Below, in pieces: positions 7,133 through 16,244 of a DNA stretch of 33,057 nt. A program made the position numbers and the translations under genes. The stretch is taken from the NCBI GenBank assembly GCA_027491215.1, contig JAIXWP010000133.1:1-33057 (forward strand), read 5' to 3'. This DNA is from Flavobacteriales bacterium. Lineage in GTDB: Bacteria > Bacteroidota > Bacteroidia > Flavobacteriales_D > Sanyastnellaceae. Every line of letters starts with the position of its first letter. The first letter of the stretch is position 1. Under the pieces are notes generated by a model. It saw only the letters and a list, made by a program, of their open reading frames with translations, ran no database searches and was not told the origin of the DNA.

Positions 7133-7984
7133 TTAGAAGTGAACGGACTCCTCGTGTAATAGTTTCACTAGCCCGCGGATAAAGAACTTTCTAATCTTTT
7201 TATCCAGCTCTTTATTCAAGGGTTCAATGAGGATATATTGAAACTTTAACTGAATCACTTCCTTCTTCACAGAAACGGTTTTGAGATTGCAAGTGCCAGG
7301 CTGAATCTCATGAATATGGGGTTGCAACATGTCGATCAACTTGCTTTCCAAGAGTGCTATATCAGATACCATCAAAGGATCAACCTCAAACTCTATAGAT
7401 GTTTTCTTGAGTTCACGTCGTGTATAGTTGATGATTTCACTAGAAAAGACTTTGTTATTTGGAATGTAAATGATGTCGTCATCATCATTTAACAAATGGA
7501 CATTGGTGAGTGTGATGTCCATAATTTTTCCCTTATTTCCATCAATCGATACTTGGTCACCGATACTCACCACTTTTACGAAGGTGAGGTACATCCCGTT
7601 GATGAGGTTGGAAATGTAATCCTTGGTCATCAAGACTACCGCTGCAGCTATAAGGGAAAGGGAAGTGAATGCTTCTTTTACCGAAATATTAAATAAAGAA
7701 AGCAATATCACCAATGCCAAAATGAAGTAAATCACCTTGGAAATATGACTGACTCCAATCGTGAAATTGTCTCTTTGATTATTATTTTTGATTTTATAGA
7801 CAATCAAGATGATTTGTCGAATGCTCTCCAATACAAGATAGGAGATAATCACTCGGTAGGAAGCATGCTCAAAGACCGGTGGGAGGTTGGTAATGGCAGT
7901 TAGATCCGCGTATTTCTGATGAAAGAATACTAAGAGCGTCAGTAGCCCCAACGTCAGTAATAGTCTAGGAATGCTTAATATCAT
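7133..7984 (-). CDS. MscS-family mechanosensitive ion channel
   Basis: Small-conductance mechanosensitive channel protein of 283 residues, expected to open under hypo-osmotic stress in the inner membrane. Hydrophobic helices lie near residues 5-22, 45-62 and 80-100. A pore-lining helix around 108-125 (SLSLIAAAVVLMTKDYISN) leads into the conserved beta domain FVKVVSIGDQVSIDGNKGKI and the IYIPNNKVFSSEIINYTR motif, followed by a C-terminal cytoplasmic domain. Length and motif order are normal for the family. The start codon lies 3 bp after the stop of the arginine decarboxylase gene, so the two are almost certainly co-transcribed. That link may tie polyamine metabolism to osmotic or membrane stress, but this is inference. 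Confidence 0.9.
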   Translation of the reverse strand: MILSIPRLLLTLGLLTLLVFFHQKYADLTAITNLPPVFEHASYRVIISYLVLESIRQIILIVYKIKNNNQRDNFTIGVSHISKVIYFILALVILLSLFNISVKEAFTSLSLIAAAVVLMTKDYISNLINGMYLTFVKVVSIGDQVSIDGNKGKIMDITLTNVHLLNDDDDIIYIPNNKVFSSEIINYTRRELKKTSIEFEVDPLMVSDIALLESKLIDMLQPHIHEIQPGTCNLKTVSVKKEVIQLKFQYILIEPLNKELDKKIRKFFIRGLVKLLHEESVHF

Positions 7985-7987
7985 TTG

Positions 7988-9388
7988 TTATTTGTCGTAA
8001 TACCCAAGGATTTCCAGCACTTCTTTCGGCTTTTGCTCTGGTGCAAATTCCTTGTAGCGCAACTTTCCTTTAGGATCTTTATCGATAAGAATGTGTCGTG
8101 GGGAAGGTACCAAACAATGGTGAATTCCGCCAAAACCTCCCAAGGTTTCTTGATATGCCGCAGTGTTAAAAAATCCTATATACTGATCTTGGTCGGGATA
8201 GTACTTCGGCAAATAAATGGCATTTGTGTGCTGCTCTGAATTGTAGTAGTCATCGCTATCACAAGTCAAACCACCTAAGAACACGCGCTCATAATTCTCA
8301 CGCCAGTTGTTGATAGGCAACATGATGAAACGCTTGTTGATTGCCCAAGTATCTGGTAGAGTAGTCATGAAAGATGAATCAATCATATTCCACTTCTCTC
8401 TATCATTCTGTTCTTTTTGATACAAAATTTTGAAAATCGCACCCCCGCTTTCACCAACAGTGAATGAGCCAAACTCAGTGTAGATATGTGGCACCGGCAC
8501 TCCCGCCTCATCGCATGCTGATTTCACTTGACGAAGAATTTCTGTTACCATATACTGGTAGTCGAAACTGAAAACAAGTGAGTTTTTAATTGGGAATCCG
8601 CCGCCTATATTCAAGCTGTCAAGTGTCGGGCAAAGCTCTCGGAGTTCGCAATACACTTTCAAACATTTTACCAATTCATTCCAATAGTAAGCAGTATCCT
8701 TGATTCCAGAGTTGATGAAGAAGTGAAGCATTTTCAGCTTTAAATTCGGATCTTCATGAATGTGTTTCTTGTAGAAACGAGTGATACTGCGGTATCCAAT
8801 ACCTAACCGAGAAGTGTAGAACTCGAATTTAGGTTCTTCTTCGCTAGCGATACGAATTCCAATATTCAAGGTTGACTTGGTCTTTTCCTTGAATGCATTT
8901 AATTCATATTCGTTGTCGATGACCGGCAGAATCTCATCGAAGCCATCTTCTTTCAGATCGAGGATACGTGTTACGTATTCTTCCTTCTTAAAGCCGTTGC
9001 AAATAATTTTCTGAGTCTTATCAATCTTCTTCATTTGAGCCAATCGACGAATCAAGTCGATGTCATATGCAGAAGAAGTTTCAAGGTGAACGTCATTTTG
9101 AAGCACCGTCTCAAGTACGTGGCGAAAGTGCGAACTCTTTGTGCAATAGCAATAGTGGTATTCTCCCTCGTAACCAACTTCGGCTTTCGCTGTAGCAAAC
9201 CATGCTTTCGCACGTTGAATGTTCTTTGAGATCTTAGGAAGATAAGTGAATTTTATTGGACTGCCATATCGACGAATCAAATCCATGAGTGGAATTTCAT
9301 GAAACATTAATTGGTCGCCATCCATTTTAAATTCCTCCTGTGGCCAATCAATTGTCTGCTCAATGAGGTCGATATATTTTGTTTTCAT
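7988..9388 (-). CDS. speA: PLP-dependent arginine decarboxylase (alanine-racemase-fold type)
   Basis: Enzyme of 466 residues of the fold type III decarboxylase family, in the form usually annotated as arginine decarboxylase in Bacteroidota. It would convert arginine to agmatine and CO2 in the cytoplasm. Lys84 in CYCTKSSHF is the expected PLP-binding lysine. GGGFPI at 262-267 matches the phosphate-binding glycine loop, TEFGSFTVGESG is at 304-315, and CDSDD at 376-380 matches the conserved Cys-Asp substrate site. It is the first gene of a minus-strand run with the MscS channel 3 bp downstream. No agmatinase or agmatine deiminase is in the window. Substrate specificity for arginine over another basic amino acid is inferred from family resemblance. 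Confidence 0.85.
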   Translation of the reverse strand: MKTKYIDLIEQTIDWPQEEFKMDGDQLMFHEIPLMDLIRRYGSPIKFTYLPKISKNIQRAKAWFATAKAEVGYEGEYHYCYCTKSSHFRHVLETVLQNDVHLETSSAYDIDLIRRLAQMKKIDKTQKIICNGFKKEEYVTRILDLKEDGFDEILPVIDNEYELNAFKEKTKSTLNIGIRIASEEEPKFEFYTSRLGIGYRSITRFYKKHIHEDPNLKLKMLHFFINSGIKDTAYYWNELVKCLKVYCELRELCPTLDSLNIGGGFPIKNSLVFSFDYQYMVTEILRQVKSACDEAGVPVPHIYTEFGSFTVGESGGAIFKILYQKEQNDREKWNMIDSSFMTTLPDTWAINKRFIMLPINNWRENYERVFLGGLTCDSDDYYNSEQHTNAIYLPKYYPDQDQYIGFFNTAAYQETLGGFGGIHHCLVPSPRHILIDKDPKGKLRYKEFAPEQKPKEVLEILGYYDK

Positions 9389-9421
9389 CTTTCTCTTCTG
9401 GGAATACTATTATTTTACTTG

Positions 9422-9429
9422 CAAATATA
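9422..9429 (-). promoter_or_regulatory. -7 promoter element of the arginine decarboxylase gene
   Basis: TATATTTG on the minus strand, a perfect match to TAnnTTTG, 33 bp before the ATG at 9388. No clear -33 TTG is seen. A 6-bp inverted repeat (TCCTAC at 9434-9439, GTAGGA at 9456-9461, 16-nt spacer) lies directly upstream of it and might be an operator. Confidence 0.5.
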
Positions 9430-9476
9430 TGTATCCTACGGGGTTAGAGGAGGGTGTAGGAAAAAGTTTTTGAAGC

Positions 9477-10523
9477 TCAAATCCACTTTTGTCTTTTGAA
9501 AAAAACAATCATCCCCATCACAATCAATATCATGAGCCCCCAAACGTAAAAATATCCATGTTCCCAGTATAATTCAGGCATGTGCTTGAAATTCATTCCA
9601 TATACCCCAACGATAAAGGTCAGTGGAACAAAGATGGTAGTAATGATAGTCAAAACGCGCATCACATCATTGGTTCTAATGGTAATGCGGCTATGGTACA
9701 AGTCGATTAAGTTGCCTAGCATCTCACGATACATCGCGATATTTTCTGACTCATATATGATATGGTCAAAAAGATCTCGGTAGTATTTTTTGTTTTCATT
9801 CTCTGTCTCGTTGTGAAGGGTGTTGATTGCTTCTTTCAACGGATCTACACTTCTTTTGAAGTGTATGAGCTCTTTGCGTAATGAGAGGATGCTATTGATG
9901 ACGGATTCCTTGGTAGTGCTGAGTACAAGAGGTTCAAGTGCTTCTATTTTTTCATAAAAGTCTTGAGAAAGTTTGATGTAATTGTCGACGATCACATCGA
10001 GCAGGAGATATGCTAAATATTCTGAATCCTTTGTTCTAACACGACCAGTGCTCATACGAATACGATCTCTAATCGGCTCAAAGTCGTCTCCAGGTCGCTC
10101 TTGAAATGTCAACAAAAATCCTTTGCCAATGATGAGCGAGAACTGCTCTTCATTAATAGTCTTAGTGGTGCTTTGGAAATCGAGCATTTTCAATGTCACA
10201 AAAGTGAAGTCTTCAAACACTTCAACTTTCGGGCGACTAGTGCTATTCATGATGTCTTCCTGGACCAAAATGTGAATTCCGAATATGGCTCCCACTTTCT
10301 CTACCATGCGAGGGTCATGGATTCCATCAAAATCTAACCAAGTAATGGTGTCCGGCGTGCGATATTGATGACACTCTTCTAAGTCGGTAATGGTGCGCTC
10401 TTCAAGGCTATCGCTTGTGTAATTCATCACGCGAATGCTAATTTGCTCATCGCGCTTTTTTCCCACGTGAATAAGCGATCCGGGGCCTAATCCTGCCTTC
10501 GCTGCTCTGTCTTTTTTATTCAT
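9477..10523 (-). CDS. corA: CorA-family magnesium/cobalt transporter
   Basis: Inner-membrane divalent cation channel of 348 residues. It has a large soluble N-terminal domain rich in helices and two C-terminal transmembrane helices. The signature YGMNF (Gly-Met-Asn at 309-311) ends the first helix, and the second helix is VWGLMILIVMGMIVFF before a basic end KRQKWI, the classic CorA layout. I chose the ATG at 10523 (MNKKDRAAKAGLG). The frame stays open to a TTG at 10580, but the extra 19 residues look non-conserved and would run into the promoter region shared with the divergent mpl gene. Length is normal. Transport of Mg2+ rather than Co2+ or Ni2+ is inferred from the family. Confidence 0.92.
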   Translation of the reverse strand: MNKKDRAAKAGLGPGSLIHVGKKRDEQISIRVMNYTSDSLEERTITDLEECHQYRTPDTITWLDFDGIHDPRMVEKVGAIFGIHILVQEDIMNSTSRPKVEVFEDFTFVTLKMLDFQSTTKTINEEQFSLIIGKGFLLTFQERPGDDFEPIRDRIRMSTGRVRTKDSEYLAYLLLDVIVDNYIKLSQDFYEKIEALEPLVLSTTKESVINSILSLRKELIHFKRSVDPLKEAINTLHNETENENKKYYRDLFDHIIYESENIAMYREMLGNLIDLYHSRITIRTNDVMRVLTIITTIFVPLTFIVGVYGMNFKHMPELYWEHGYFYVWGLMILIVMGMIVFFKRQKWI

Positions 10524-10627
10524 AGCGATATTGTTCTCTCTGTTGACGCCGAAAAGTAAGTGTATCTGTTGACAGTTCAATGCTCATATTAATTTTTTCC
10601 TGCTTTAGCGGAGATGTTTTGCACTTC

Positions 10628-10635
10628 TATTTTTG
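10628..10635 (+). promoter_or_regulatory. -7 promoter element of mpl
   Basis: TATTTTTG is a perfect TAnnTTTG match. A weak -33 region (TTTA at 10604-10607) sits about 20 bp upstream. The GTG start at 10654 is 18 bp downstream, giving a very short leader and supporting that start. Confidence 0.55.
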
Positions 10636-10653
10636 AAGTAAAATAGAATACAC

Positions 10654-12012
10654 GTGAAAGTCCATCTTATCGCCATCGGAGGAAGTGCCATGCATAATCT
10701 TGCAATCGCTCTTCATGAAAAAGGAATTCAAGTCACAGGAAGTGATGACGAAATTTTTGAGCCGAGCAAATCTCGACTTGAGAAACGTGGTATTTTACCT
10801 GCAACTATTGGTTGGTTTGAAGAAAAGATCACCAGTGATCTCGATGCTGTAATCCTCGGAATGCACGCAAGAAAGGACAATCCAGAATTGATTAAAGCAC
10901 AAGAACTCGGACTCAAGATTTTTTCTTATCCTGAATACATCTACGAACAAACAAAGGACAAGACTCGTGTTGTAATTGGAGGAAGCCACGGCAAAACAAG
11001 TATTACTGCCATGACTTTGCATGTGCTTCACCAAAACGCTGTAGACTGTGATTATATGGTCGGGGCTCAACTCGCAGGATTTGACTGCATGGTGCGACTT
11101 TCAAATACAGCAAAGGTCGCTATTCTTGAAGGTGATGAATACCTATCTTCTCCCATTGATCTTCGACCAAAATTTCACTTGTATCAACCGCATATCGCTC
11201 TAATCAGCGGAATTGCTTGGGATCACATTAATGTATTTCCAACCTTCGATATTTATGTGGAGCAATTCAAAATTTTCTTAGATAAAATAGAAAATAATGG
11301 AACGCTCATTTACTGTGAAGCGGATGAGGAAGTCAAGAAGCTCTCAGAAAAACATACGGGTAATTTTGAAAAAATAGCTTATCAAACGTACCCTCATCGC
11401 ATTGAAAATGGAGTAACGATTCTCGATACTCCAATAGGTGAGGTGGCTTTGGAAATTTTCGGTAAGCATAATCTTCAAAACCTGTTTGGATCTTACTATA
11501 TCTGTAAAAAACTCGGTGTCTCTGATGAAGGTTTTTTCAAGGCCATCGCAAATTTTAAAGGCGCTGCGCGCCGTTTGGAACTCGTTAAGAAGAACGACAA
11601 TACAGCGATTTATAAAGATTTTGCGCATTCACCTTCCAAACTTAAAGCGACTACTAGCGCATTGAAAGAACAGTATGATGATCGCAGCCTAATTGCCTGC
11701 ATGGAATTGCATACTTTCTCTAGTTTGAACGCGACATTTTTACAAGAATATCATGGCTCGATGGCCACTGCTGACAGAGCATTGGTGTATTTCAATCCCC
11801 ACACAATTGAACACAAGAAACTTCCTCCCATCTCAATCGATCAAGTGAAAGAAGCCTTTGGCTCTAGTAATGTTGAAGTATTTACAGATTCGAAACTTCT
11901 GCTTGCTGAATTGAAAAGCATTTCTTGGAATAAGAAAAACTTATTGATGATGACCAGTGGTAATTTTGATGGAATTGATTTCGCACAAATGGCGGAGGAA
12001 TTATTATCCTAA
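10654..12012 (+). CDS. mpl: UDP-N-acetylmuramate:murein tripeptide ligase (Mpl)
   Basis: Mur-ligase family enzyme of 452 residues. Mpl joins recycled L-Ala-D-Glu-meso-DAP to UDP-MurNAc, so peptidoglycan fragments can be reused. The N-terminal nucleotide-binding motif is HLIAIGGSAMHNLA, the ATP-binding P-loop GGSHGKTS is at 109-116, and the C-terminal Mur domain carries FKGAARRLELV and YKDFAHSPSKLKAT. The AHSP in place of the AHHP of MurC and the overall length fit Mpl. Start is a GTG that gives MKVHLIAIGG directly, supported by the promoter just upstream. The gene is divergent from corA and its end overlaps the convergent ZIP gene by 9 bp. Confidence 0.9.
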   Translation: MKVHLIAIGGSAMHNLAIALHEKGIQVTGSDDEIFEPSKSRLEKRGILPATIGWFEEKITSDLDAVILGMHARKDNPELIKAQELGLKIFSYPEYIYEQTKDKTRVVIGGSHGKTSITAMTLHVLHQNAVDCDYMVGAQLAGFDCMVRLSNTAKVAILEGDEYLSSPIDLRPKFHLYQPHIALISGIAWDHINVFPTFDIYVEQFKIFLDKIENNGTLIYCEADEEVKKLSEKHTGNFEKIAYQTYPHRIENGVTILDTPIGEVALEIFGKHNLQNLFGSYYICKKLGVSDEGFFKAIANFKGAARRLELVKKNDNTAIYKDFAHSPSKLKATTSALKEQYDDRSLIACMELHTFSSLNATFLQEYHGSMATADRALVYFNPHTIEHKKLPPISIDQVKEAFGSSNVEVFTDSKLLLAELKSISWNKKNLLMMTSGNFDGIDFAQMAEELLS

Positions 12013-12846
12013 GCCTACATCGAGCATCATCATGATTAAGAAGCCTCCAATAAATCCGAGTGTTGCCACATCGGTAAATTTATCTTGTTGTGTTTCTGGT
12101 ACTACTTCTTCGATGACTACATAGATCATTGCTCCAGCGGCAAATGCTAGAGCGTAGGGCAAAATCGGTTGCATCTGCATAACAGCTAGCGCTCCTATGA
12201 CGCCAGCTACGGGCTCAACTATGGCACTCAACTGACCATACCAAAAGCTTTTACCACGCGACAATCCTTGTCTGCGCAAAGGGAATGAAACAGCCATTCC
12301 TTCAGGGAAATTTTGCAATCCGATTCCGATTGCAAGCGCTACAGCACCACCGATACTTGCTTCTGGAATGCCAGCCGCAACTCCACCGAATAAAACTCCC
12401 ACTGCCAATCCTTCTGGGATGTTGTGTAATGTGATCGCAAGAACCAATAAAATTGTACGGTGCCAATTGGTCTGCACGCCCTCTGCTTTGTCGGATGGAA
12501 AATTGATATGTAGGTGAGGCAAAATTTTATCTAACCCAAAAAGAAAAAGCGCGCCGCAACCGAATCCTACTGCTGCAGGCATGGCCTTCATAAATCCCTC
12601 TCCAGGACTCATTTCAATCGCCGGAGCCAACAGTGACCAAAAGCTCGCCGCTATCATTACTCCGCCAGTAAATCCTAGCATTCCATCGAGTGTTCTGCGG
12701 CTTAAATCTTTAAAAAAGAAAACAAGGGATGCACCAGCTGCTGTTACAAGCCATGTAAAGGTGGTTGCTATCAGAGCTGCCCAAACGGGGTCGATGCTGT
12801 AAAAAAATTGAAGTAATGGACCGAAAAATGAAGAATTCTCTATCAT
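12004..12846 (-). CDS. ZIP-family metal transporter (GufA/ZupT-like)
   Basis: Membrane protein of 280 residues with about eight helices, predicted to import zinc or another divalent metal. The two family signatures are present: HNIPEGLAVGVLFGG in helix 4 and LQNFPEGMAVSFPL in helix 5, which together form the metal site. A histidine-containing loop (LPHLHINFPSDKAEG) separates helices 3 and 4. It lies 11 bp downstream of the SixA-like phosphatase gene on the same strand, so the two are probably co-transcribed. The end overlaps mpl by 9 bp. Family certain, metal not determined. Confidence 0.9.
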   Translation of the reverse strand: MIENSSFFGPLLQFFYSIDPVWAALIATTFTWLVTAAGASLVFFFKDLSRRTLDGMLGFTGGVMIAASFWSLLAPAIEMSPGEGFMKAMPAAVGFGCGALFLFGLDKILPHLHINFPSDKAEGVQTNWHRTILLVLAITLHNIPEGLAVGVLFGGVAAGIPEASIGGAVALAIGIGLQNFPEGMAVSFPLRRQGLSRGKSFWYGQLSAIVEPVAGVIGALAVMQMQPILPYALAFAAGAMIYVVIEEVVPETQQDKFTDVATLGFIGGFLIMMMLDVGLG

Positions 12847-12857
12847 AGTTTTCTCTT

Positions 12858-13349
12858 TTATTCTGTCATTTTTTTAGGAAAATCATAATCTATTAATCTT
12901 CCTATTTCACGACTAATTAATTCCCAAGATTCAATTTCAAGTTCTATGGTTGCAATAGCACATGTGGGCATTTGCACATGTTCACCAGTCAAATAGGCTA
13001 CTAACAAACTTACGCCATAGTTGTGGCCAATGAATGCAACATTGTCAAATTTATCATCTAGCTTTTCTACAACATTAATTAATGCTGATACCGGTGCCTC
13101 ATAAATGGACTCTTCCCATTGAATTTTGTTTTCGGGAAATGAAAAAGCAGCGGTAAAATGTTGCGCGGTCTGTCTCGTTCGTTTTGCTGGGCTTACTACG
13201 AAGTGATCAACTTTGGATTTCGCCTGCAGCCGCTCCGCCATCATTGGGGCATTTTTCTTTCCGCGCTCATTTAATGGTCGGTCAAAGTCTCGCATTCCTT
13301 CATCTGCCCAACTCGATTTTGCATGTCTTATAACGTACAAGTGTTTCAT
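12858..13349 (-). CDS. sixA: SixA-like histidine phosphatase
   Basis: Small cytoplasmic phosphatase of 163 residues in the histidine phosphatase (phosphoglycerate-mutase-like) superfamily. The catalytic motif RHAKSSW is at residues 8-14, followed by DFDRPLNERGKKNAPMMAERL and a later FIGHNYGVSLL carrying the second catalytic histidine. Length and the DxxRPLNxRG segment fit the SixA group, whose best-known member removes phosphate from histidine phosphotransfer domains. The actual substrate here is not known. It is the first gene of a two-gene unit with the ZIP transporter. Its start is head-to-head with the AI-2E family gene, 33 bp away. Confidence 0.85.
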   Translation of the reverse strand: MKHLYVIRHAKSSWADEGMRDFDRPLNERGKKNAPMMAERLQAKSKVDHFVVSPAKRTRQTAQHFTAAFSFPENKIQWEESIYEAPVSALINVVEKLDDKFDNVAFIGHNYGVSLLVAYLTGEHVQMPTCAIATIELEIESWELISREIGRLIDYDFPKKMTE

Positions 13350-13382
13350 GGGTCACGAAAATACACTATGATTGTAGTTAAT

Positions 13383-14501
13383 ATGAAACAAATTCATCTG
13401 GATAATAATTGGAAGATTATTTTTTCCATTCTCGGTGTCACAGCATTGCTGATGTTGCTGTGGTTCTTTAGGGTTATCATTGCATATCTACTGATTGCTG
13501 CGGTAGTATCATTTGTGGGTGAGCCTTTGATGAGGATTTTGAAAAAAATCACCATTAAAAAAAGATGCATGCCCTCATGGTTATGTGCTCTCATTACCCT
13601 TCTCACATTTGGTGTTGTGATTGTTGGACTAGTGCTCATGTTTACGCCACTGCTCATTGAGGAAATCAATATCATTTCACAAATAGACCCTACAATAGTG
13701 GCGGAAAGATTTCAAATGAAATGGAATGAACTGCAAGGAGTTGTGCAGTCGTCAGGTGCTGGACTTGATCAAAATGAAATAACTCAATTCCTTATCAATG
13801 AAGTCAAAAACTTAATGAGTTTTGGTTGGGTATCTAGTTTATTTGGAAATATTTTTGGCTTTGCAAGTAGCATTATCATTGGGTTTTTTGCGGTTTTATT
13901 CATCGCTTTCTTCTTTCTAAAAGATGGACTTTTATTCGCGAGAATGGTCTTTACTCTTACGCCTGATCGTCATATGGATAAGGTAAAAAATATCATGGAG
14001 CATTCTCACCATCTGTTAGGTAGATATTTTATTGGAATCGTACTTCAAAGTCTTATCATGACGGCAATGGTATCGATTAGTCTCTACATTCTTGGTGTTC
14101 AAAATGCTCTATTAATTGGGCTATTCGGAGGAATCATGAATGTGATTCCTTATTTGGGACCGCTGTTGGGTGGAACATTCGGAATTGTTGTGGCTTTGAC
14201 CACGGGACTGCACTTGGACTTCAATGCGGAGATGCTGCCCTTATTAGGGAAGGTTCTCGCTGTATTCGTTGTGGCTCAGCAAATCGATGGTTTTATCGTA
14301 CAACCGCTTGTGCTTGGAAATAGTGTGAAAGCACATCCTCTTGAAATCTTCATTGTAGTGCTAGCTGCTGGCACCATTGCAGGCATTATGGGAATGATCC
14401 TCGCAATTCCCGCTTATACGATTTTAAGGGTTGTGGCAAGAGAATTTCTCTCTGAATTCAAGGTTGTCGACTCTCTGACAAGAGATTTAAATGATGAGTA
14501 A
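13383..14501 (+). CDS. AI-2E/PerM-family membrane protein
   Basis: Polytopic membrane protein of 372 residues of the AI-2E family transporter (PerM/TqsA) group. It has two N-terminal helices (about residues 10-45), one further helix, a soluble stretch, and a C-terminal helical bundle containing GLFGGIMNVIPYLGPLLGG and QQIDGFIVQPLVLGNSVKAHP, both hallmarks of the family. Members export small molecules or sodium; the substrate here is unknown. I chose the ATG at 13383 (MKQIHLDNNWK). An in-frame ATG at 13368 is equally possible. The ATG at 13323 lies inside the divergent sixA start and is unlikely. No operon partner is evident. Confidence 0.85.
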   Translation: MKQIHLDNNWKIIFSILGVTALLMLLWFFRVIIAYLLIAAVVSFVGEPLMRILKKITIKKRCMPSWLCALITLLTFGVVIVGLVLMFTPLLIEEINIISQIDPTIVAERFQMKWNELQGVVQSSGAGLDQNEITQFLINEVKNLMSFGWVSSLFGNIFGFASSIIIGFFAVLFIAFFFLKDGLLFARMVFTLTPDRHMDKVKNIMEHSHHLLGRYFIGIVLQSLIMTAMVSISLYILGVQNALLIGLFGGIMNVIPYLGPLLGGTFGIVVALTTGLHLDFNAEMLPLLGKVLAVFVVAQQIDGFIVQPLVLGNSVKAHPLEIFIVVLAAGTIAGIMGMILAIPAYTILRVVAREFLSEFKVVDSLTRDLNDE

Positions 14502-14586
14502 TCGAAATAATCTCGGGTATTACCATATGAACTAGCCCTTTAGGTTTATTGTAAAACTTTATTTCATTCGAGGCGTGTCTTTGACA

Positions 14587-14594
14587 TACTTTTG
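14587..14594 (+). promoter_or_regulatory. -7 promoter element of pyrG
   Basis: TACTTTTG is a perfect TAnnTTTG match, 36 bp before the ATG at 14631. Transcription would begin near 14600, after the TTG at 14592 that could otherwise be read as an upstream start, so it supports the ATG at 14631. Confidence 0.6.
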
Positions 14595-14630
14595 TATCCC
14601 GTAAATAAGCTTTTCTCAAGCAATACGGGC

Positions 14631-16235
14631 ATGTCAGACAACACAAAATACATCTTTGTCACCGGTGGGGTGACCTCTTCCCTAGGTAAAGGAATCATCT
14701 CAGCTTCTCTAGCAAAACTGCTACAATCGCGTGGATATAAAGTTACCATCCAAAAACTGGATCCTTATATCAACGTCGACCCTGGTACGCTGAATCCCTA
14801 TGAACACGGAGAATGTTTCGTGACTGACGACGGTGCTGAAACAGACCTCGATCTTGGACACTACGAACGTTTCTTAAATGTGCCCACGTCTCAAGCAAAT
14901 AACATTACTACAGGACGCATTTATCAAAGCGTTATAGATAAAGAACGTCGCGGGGAATACCTCGGGAAAACAGTTCAAATTATCCCGCACATTACTGACG
15001 AAATCAAACGTTGTATTCAAATCCTTGGATCAAAAAATGATTTCGATTTTGTAATTACTGAAATTGGCGGTACCGTGGGCGATATCGAATCACTTCCATA
15101 CATTGAGGCTGTTCGTCAGATGAAATGGGAAAAGGAAGAAGATGTAATCGTAATTCACCTGACACTTATTCCATTCCTCACAGCAGCGGGTGAACTCAAG
15201 ACCAAACCTACACAGCACAGTGTAAAGATGTTGTTGGAAAATGGTGTTCAACCTGACATTCTTGTTTGTCGCACGGAGCATGAATTGAATGCTGCGATAA
15301 GAAATAAGATTGCTAAGTTTTGTAATGTTACTTCTAATGCAGTAATTCAAAGTATCGACGCAGAAACAATCTATGATGTTCCTGTCTTGATGCTCGAGGA
15401 AAAATTGGATGAGGTGGTTTTAGAAAAACTAAGTGTAAAGTCTCGCAAGAAGCCTGATCTCACTAAGTGGATGGATTTCTTGAAACGTTACAAGAATCCA
15501 AAGAAGCATGTTACAATTGCTCTAGTAGGAAAATATGTTGAGCTGAAGGATTCATACAAGTCAATTGCAGAAGCTTTCAATCACTCTGGTGCCGCAAACG
15601 AAGTACACGTTGATATTCGTTGGGTTCACTCGGAAGAAATCTATGCAAAGAATGTTGCAGAGAAATTAGGTGGAGTAGATGGAATCCTTGTAGCTCCAGG
15701 TTTTGGAAGTAGAGGTATTGACGGGAAAATCGAGGCCATCAAATTCGCCCGCGAAAATAAAATTCCATTTTTCGGTATTTGTCTTGGAATGCAAATCGCA
15801 ACGATTGAGTTTGCGCGCAACGTCCTAGGATTGGAAGACGCTCACTCTTCGGAAATGAAGGAATACACTAAGCACCCTGTTATTTGCTTGATGGCAGAAC
15901 AAAAGAGTATCGTCAACAAAGGCGGTACTATGCGTCTGGGATCATATCCATGTAAACTGGTGAAAGGCTCTAAAGCCTACAAAGCCTATGGTAAGGAGAT
16001 GGTTGAGGAACGCCACCGTCACCGTTTTGAATTCAATAACGACTACAAAGCGCAATTTGAGAAGGCTGGTTTCAGAGCAACTGGAATCAATCCTGATAGC
16101 GGACTTGTTGAGATTATTGAATTAGACGATCATCCATATTTCGTAGCAGCACAATTCCACCCAGAGTACAAGAGTACAGTGATGAATCCACATCCACTGT
16201 TCGTGAGTTTTGTGAAGGCAACTATAAAGGATTAA
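14631..16235 (+). CDS. pyrG: CTP synthase
   Basis: Makes CTP from UTP, ATP and glutamine, the last step of pyrimidine nucleotide synthesis. At 534 residues it has the usual length. The N-terminal amidoligase domain starts [17 protein letters not shown] (P-loop) and continues with [19 protein letters not shown] and GGTVGDIES. The C-terminal class I glutamine amidotransferase domain carries the nucleophile cysteine in FFGICLGMQ and the HPEY histidine/glutamate pair near the end. The ATG at 14631 matches the family N-terminus and sits behind a good promoter. It ends 9 bp from the convergent VWA gene with no obvious terminator between. Confidence 0.97.
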   Translation: MSDNTKYIFVTGGVTSSLGKGIISASLAKLLQSRGYKVTIQKLDPYINVDPGTLNPYEHGECFVTDDGAETDLDLGHYERFLNVPTSQANNITTGRIYQSVIDKERRGEYLGKTVQIIPHITDEIKRCIQILGSKNDFDFVITEIGGTVGDIESLPYIEAVRQMKWEKEEDVIVIHLTLIPFLTAAGELKTKPTQHSVKMLLENGVQPDILVCRTEHELNAAIRNKIAKFCNVTSNAVIQSIDAETIYDVPVLMLEEKLDEVVLEKLSVKSRKKPDLTKWMDFLKRYKNPKKHVTIALVGKYVELKDSYKSIAEAFNHSGAANEVHVDIRWVHSEEIYAKNVAEKLGGVDGILVAPGFGSRGIDGKIEAIKFARENKIPFFGICLGMQIATIEFARNVLGLEDAHSSEMKEYTKHPVICLMAEQKSIVNKGGTMRLGSYPCKLVKGSKAYKAYGKEMVEERHRHRFEFNNDYKAQFEKAGFRATGINPDSGLVEIIELDDHPYFVAAQFHPEYKSTVMNPHPLFVSFVKATIKD

Positions 16236-16244
16236 TCGTTTGAT

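Noticed and set aside
10524-10580. N-terminal extension of CorA to the TTG at 10580
   Set aside because: The added residues do not look like CorA and cover the region needed for promoters of the divergent genes.
14592-14630. Upstream start for pyrG at the TTG at 14592
   Set aside because: This TTG is part of the -7 promoter element, and the family N-terminus begins at the ATG at 14631.
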